Below are positions 36,911 to 38,256 of a stretch of DNA of 38,256 nucleotides, in pieces. The stretch lies in the IMG/VR virus record IMGVR_UViG_3300037246_000393, positions 1-38,256 of that record; one strand, written 5' to 3'. The translations under genes and the position numbers were made by a program. The stretch comes from a virus. Position 1 is the first letter of the stretch. Each line of letters opens with the position of its first letter. The notes beneath the pieces were generated by a model, which saw only the letters and a program-made list of their open reading frames with translations, did not search any database and was not told where the DNA came from.

Positions 36911-37147
36911 ATGGATACACTACAATCGCATTACTGCATTAACATTGCAAAACGTAGCAAGGGTTATCGGACTGGCGGATTGTACGACATTGATTCTTAT
37001 ACTCACCACTTCGCAATTGACATAATCCATGAGGATAAGGCGAAAGAGGTATTCAAGGAAATGACAGTTGGTTACCCTCACCCCGAATACCAAATAAGCG
37101 TTACACATTGGAATATAAGCGGAAGGGGCAAAGAATGGAAGCCTTAA
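36911..37147 (+). CDS. mini-protein, paralogue of the gene at 34820
   Basis: The 78-aa product starts MDTLQSHYCINIAKRSKGYR and shares with the 66-aa product at 34820: SHYxIN(V/I)AK(R/H)S, then HHFAID against HYFAVD, KAKEVFKEM against KAETIFADL, and QISVTHWNISG against NVSVTYWDIGG. It has a longer loop (GGLYDIDSYT). Its stop lies inside the next gene. The function of the pair is unknown. Confidence 0.75.
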   Translation: MDTLQSHYCINIAKRSKGYRTGGLYDIDSYTHHFAIDIIHEDKAKEVFKEMTVGYPHPEYQISVTHWNISGRGKEWKP

Positions 37148-37278
37148 CAGAGCATGAAAAAGAGCTGGTCAAGGTGAAAGAGCAATTAGTTATAGCCAGA
37201 AGGACTAACTCTTACCGGATAAACTTATTGCAGACAAGAGAATTTCACTTGGAAAATAAAATTAAAATGAACAGGTGA
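37135..37278 (+). CDS. 47-aa basic coiled-coil peptide
   Basis: MEALTEHEKELVKVKEQLVI, then ARRTNSYRINLLQTREFHLE and NKIKMNR: one long charged helix with heptads. It starts inside the end of the paralogue gene, with GGAAGGGG upstream, so coupled translation is likely. Function unknown. Confidence 0.6.
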   Translation: MEALTEHEKELVKVKEQLVIARRTNSYRINLLQTREFHLENKIKMNR

Positions 37279-37282
37279 CAAG

Positions 37283-37369
37283 ATGTGGCGTATACGAAAG
37301 TGGATCAGGGAAAATATTGATGTACTGGCAATTGTAGCAATGATAGTAGCGTTAACATTTGTATATTAG
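37283..37369 (+). CDS. 28-aa membrane peptide
   Basis: MWRIRKWIRENIDVLAIVAM, then IVALTFVY: a basic start and one C-terminal hydrophobic helix. It begins four bases after the preceding stop. Its SD is weak (ACAGGTGACAAG). Like the peptides at 34443 and 34752 it would be an inner-membrane mini-protein. Confidence 0.55.
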   Translation: MWRIRKWIRENIDVLAIVAMIVALTFVY

Positions 37370-37382
37370 GGGGTAGGCTGAA

Positions 37383-37520
37383 ATGAATGGGAAAACAATT
37401 GAAGTGAAGACGCTTGATGCAATGGTTTGTATTTGCTCAAGGCTAAACAGGTTGGGCGATAACTTTAAGTGTAAGTTTGTAAACGAAGTTTGGATCATCA
37501 CACTGACAGGAGGTTATTAA
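37383..37520 (+). CDS. 45-aa protein of unknown function
   Basis: MNGKTIEVKTLDAMVCICSR, then LNRLGDNFKCKFVNEVWIIT and LTGGY: a small alpha/beta product with three cysteines (CIC and C). GGGGGTAGGCTGAA is upstream. The last codons contain the SD (AGGAGG) of the next gene, so the two are coupled. Confidence 0.6.
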   Translation: MNGKTIEVKTLDAMVCICSRLNRLGDNFKCKFVNEVWIITLTGGY

Positions 37521-37521
37521 G

Positions 37522-37692
37522 ATGGATAGTAAAGTAATCGAAAACCTAATTGCACTCAAGATGTATCACGAAAGCATTGGGTGCGGACTGGCAAAAGCTA
37601 GCCAAGGATCAGAAGTTGAGGATATGTATGTAACTGAAAAGCTGGAAGCATTTGCAAATCGTATGGGCTATGATCTGGTCAAGAAGAAGTAA
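37522..37692 (+). CDS. 56-aa helical protein of unknown function
   Basis: MDSKVIENLIALKMYHESIG, then CGLAKASQGSEVEDMYVTEK and LEAFANRMGYDLVKKK: helical with a basic end. AGGAGG lies nine bases before the ATG, inside the preceding gene. It is the last of the run of mini-genes before the 200-base gap. No family recognised. Confidence 0.65.
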   Translation: MDSKVIENLIALKMYHESIGCGLAKASQGSEVEDMYVTEKLEAFANRMGYDLVKKK

Positions 37693-37893
37693 ACTAAAAT
37701 ATATAACACAGTATGATTAGCTGACTGCTTTGGTATGCTGCATTAGCTACGTGGTTGCGAAAAGATAAACAGTGATCCGGTAAAAGGATCGTTTGGGGAT
37801 ATTGCGGAACGTAAAAGAGCACGAATGACTGCTACTATGTGGCCGAAGAAAACCGAACCAGCTTTTTAACTTTTACTTTAGGAGGTAAATAAA
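37693..37893 (+). other. intergenic region with hairpins and an amber-interrupted frame
   Basis: This 201-base gap holds TAGCT/AGCTA and GATCC/GGATC stems and the TGATTAGC (37714) and GGTTGCG (37753) segments shared with 36382-36434. A frame starting at an ATG (37735) is cut by TAG at 37744-37746 and then stays open for 40 codons (ending at 37869) with protein-like content (GCEKINSDPVKGSFGDIAER). It has no SD. It is most simply a decayed gene or a structured leader of the next gene. Confidence 0.45.
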
Positions 37894-38256
37894 ATGAAGT
37901 GCTTACTAATAGTAGATATGCAGGACTACTTCTTCAGTGAAGAACCTGAAGAGCTAAACAGAAAAATATGCGACAAGATCATTGAGTACAGAGAAGAGCG
38001 TGCACCCATAGTGGTATTGGAGTATAGGGATAATCCTTATGATCCTGACGATGAACGCTGCGGGCCTACTAACGACACGATCAAATATGAGCTAAAGGGG
38101 TATGGGCACTTGGCAGTGTTCGGGAAAGATGACGATGGTGGTGCTGAATTTTTGCGGAATTACTTTGATGAAGTTCAGGATGGAGTTGACGAGATTGAGC
38201 TGGTAGGAGTAAACCTTGATTGTTGCGTGGCTGATACGGCGATAGGGTTAGCCCGG
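37894..38256 (+). CDS. isochorismatase / nicotinamidase-like cysteine hydrolase (3' end outside window)
   Basis: The first 121 codons are visible and the gene runs off the edge. It opens with KCLLIVDMQDYF, which carries the conserved catalytic Asp of the family (VDMQ), has a Lys in AVFGKDDDG (about residue 78) and ends with VGVNLDCCVADTAIG, in which the Cys nucleophile sits in the usual GxxxxxCVxxTA motif. The triad Asp-Lys-Cys is complete. Members hydrolyse isochorismate, nicotinamide or related amides; the substrate cannot be read from this fragment. Preceded by AGGAGGTAAATAAA, the fourth copy of the leader cassette. An auxiliary metabolic role such as NAD salvage is a possibility only. Confidence 0.85.
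   Translation, partial: MKCLLIVDMQDYFFSEEPEELNRKICDKIIEYREERAPIVVLEYRDNPYDPDDERCGPTNDTIKYELKGYGHLAVFGKDDDGGAEFLRNYFDEVQDGVDEIELVGVNLDCCVADTAIGLAR

Larger units (their letters stand above)
36146..37896 (+). repeat. CTTTAGGAGGTA leader cassette, four copies
   Basis: CTTTAGGAGGTAGTATCATG is identical at 36146-36165 and 36607-36626 (identity runs two bases further), and shortened copies lie at 36895-36914 (CTTAGGAGGTAGACTGATGG) and 37876-37896. Each carries a perfect AGGAGGT SD and a start codon. These are re-used translation leaders, giving strong, similar initiation to four genes. Confidence 0.85.

Overview
The window is part of the genome of a tailed bacteriophage (Caudoviricetes). Large and small terminase, portal, scaffold, major capsid, fibres and very long internal-virion-type proteins are all visible. 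No tape-measure, tail-tube or sheath gene can be seen, so I infer a podovirus-like, short-tailed particle. No RNA polymerase or DNA polymerase gene lies in the window. The clear promoters are sigma70-like, which points to transcription by the host RNA polymerase. The host cannot be named from the sequence. Strong AGGAGG-type ribosome binding sites only say that it is a bacterium with ordinary Shine-Dalgarno (SD) initiation.

Layout. (1) 1-8891, plus strand: a tightly overlapping replication and recombination operon. It holds the end of an HNH endonuclease, a permuted papain-like protein, a small AEP-primase-like protein, a coiled-coil protein, a RecB/Cas4-like nuclease, two unknown genes, a Sak4-like ATPase, a SEC-C zinc protein, a candidate ssDNA-binding protein with an AT-hook tail, a TOPRIM/SF3 primase-helicase, an excisionase-like HTH protein and small unknowns. 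A decayed second HNH gene sits at 1506-1637. (2) 8881-33479, minus strand, read right to left: the late operon. It starts with small genes (a SprT-like metallopeptidase and small beta-sandwich proteins) and continues with TerS, TerL, portal, small basic and zinc-ribbon proteins, scaffold, major capsid, a decoration-like protein, a head-tail adaptor, tail proteins, two fibres, internal virion proteins and a final small membrane protein. Three hairpin terminators follow the capsid gene, the decoration-like gene and the small 85-aa gene. (3) 33480-34367: an AT-rich divergent region without a convincing gene, holding palindromes and TATGTGCAT repeats. It is a candidate replication origin or control region. 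(4) 34368-38256, plus strand: a battery of very small genes, mostly of unknown function. They are driven by three near-identical promoters (TTGAAC-N18-TATAA[G/C]) and separated by re-used SD leader cassettes and hairpins. The arm ends in a truncated isochorismatase-like hydrolase.

How it fits together: the left arm supplies strand resection (nuclease), annealing (Sak4-like ATPase plus SSB) and priming/unwinding (TOPRIM-SF3). The minus-strand block builds and packages virions. The right arm looks like an early host-takeover or accessory region. Most intergenic joints are ATGA or TAATG overlaps, which implies translational coupling. The most novel-looking material is in the right arm: the promoter family, an operator-like inverted repeat, repeated stop-SD-start cassettes, an anti-SD element and a pair of paralogous mini-proteins. 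In the structural block, one beta-sandwich module appears three times. All functional names below are from reading motifs by eye; no database search was run.
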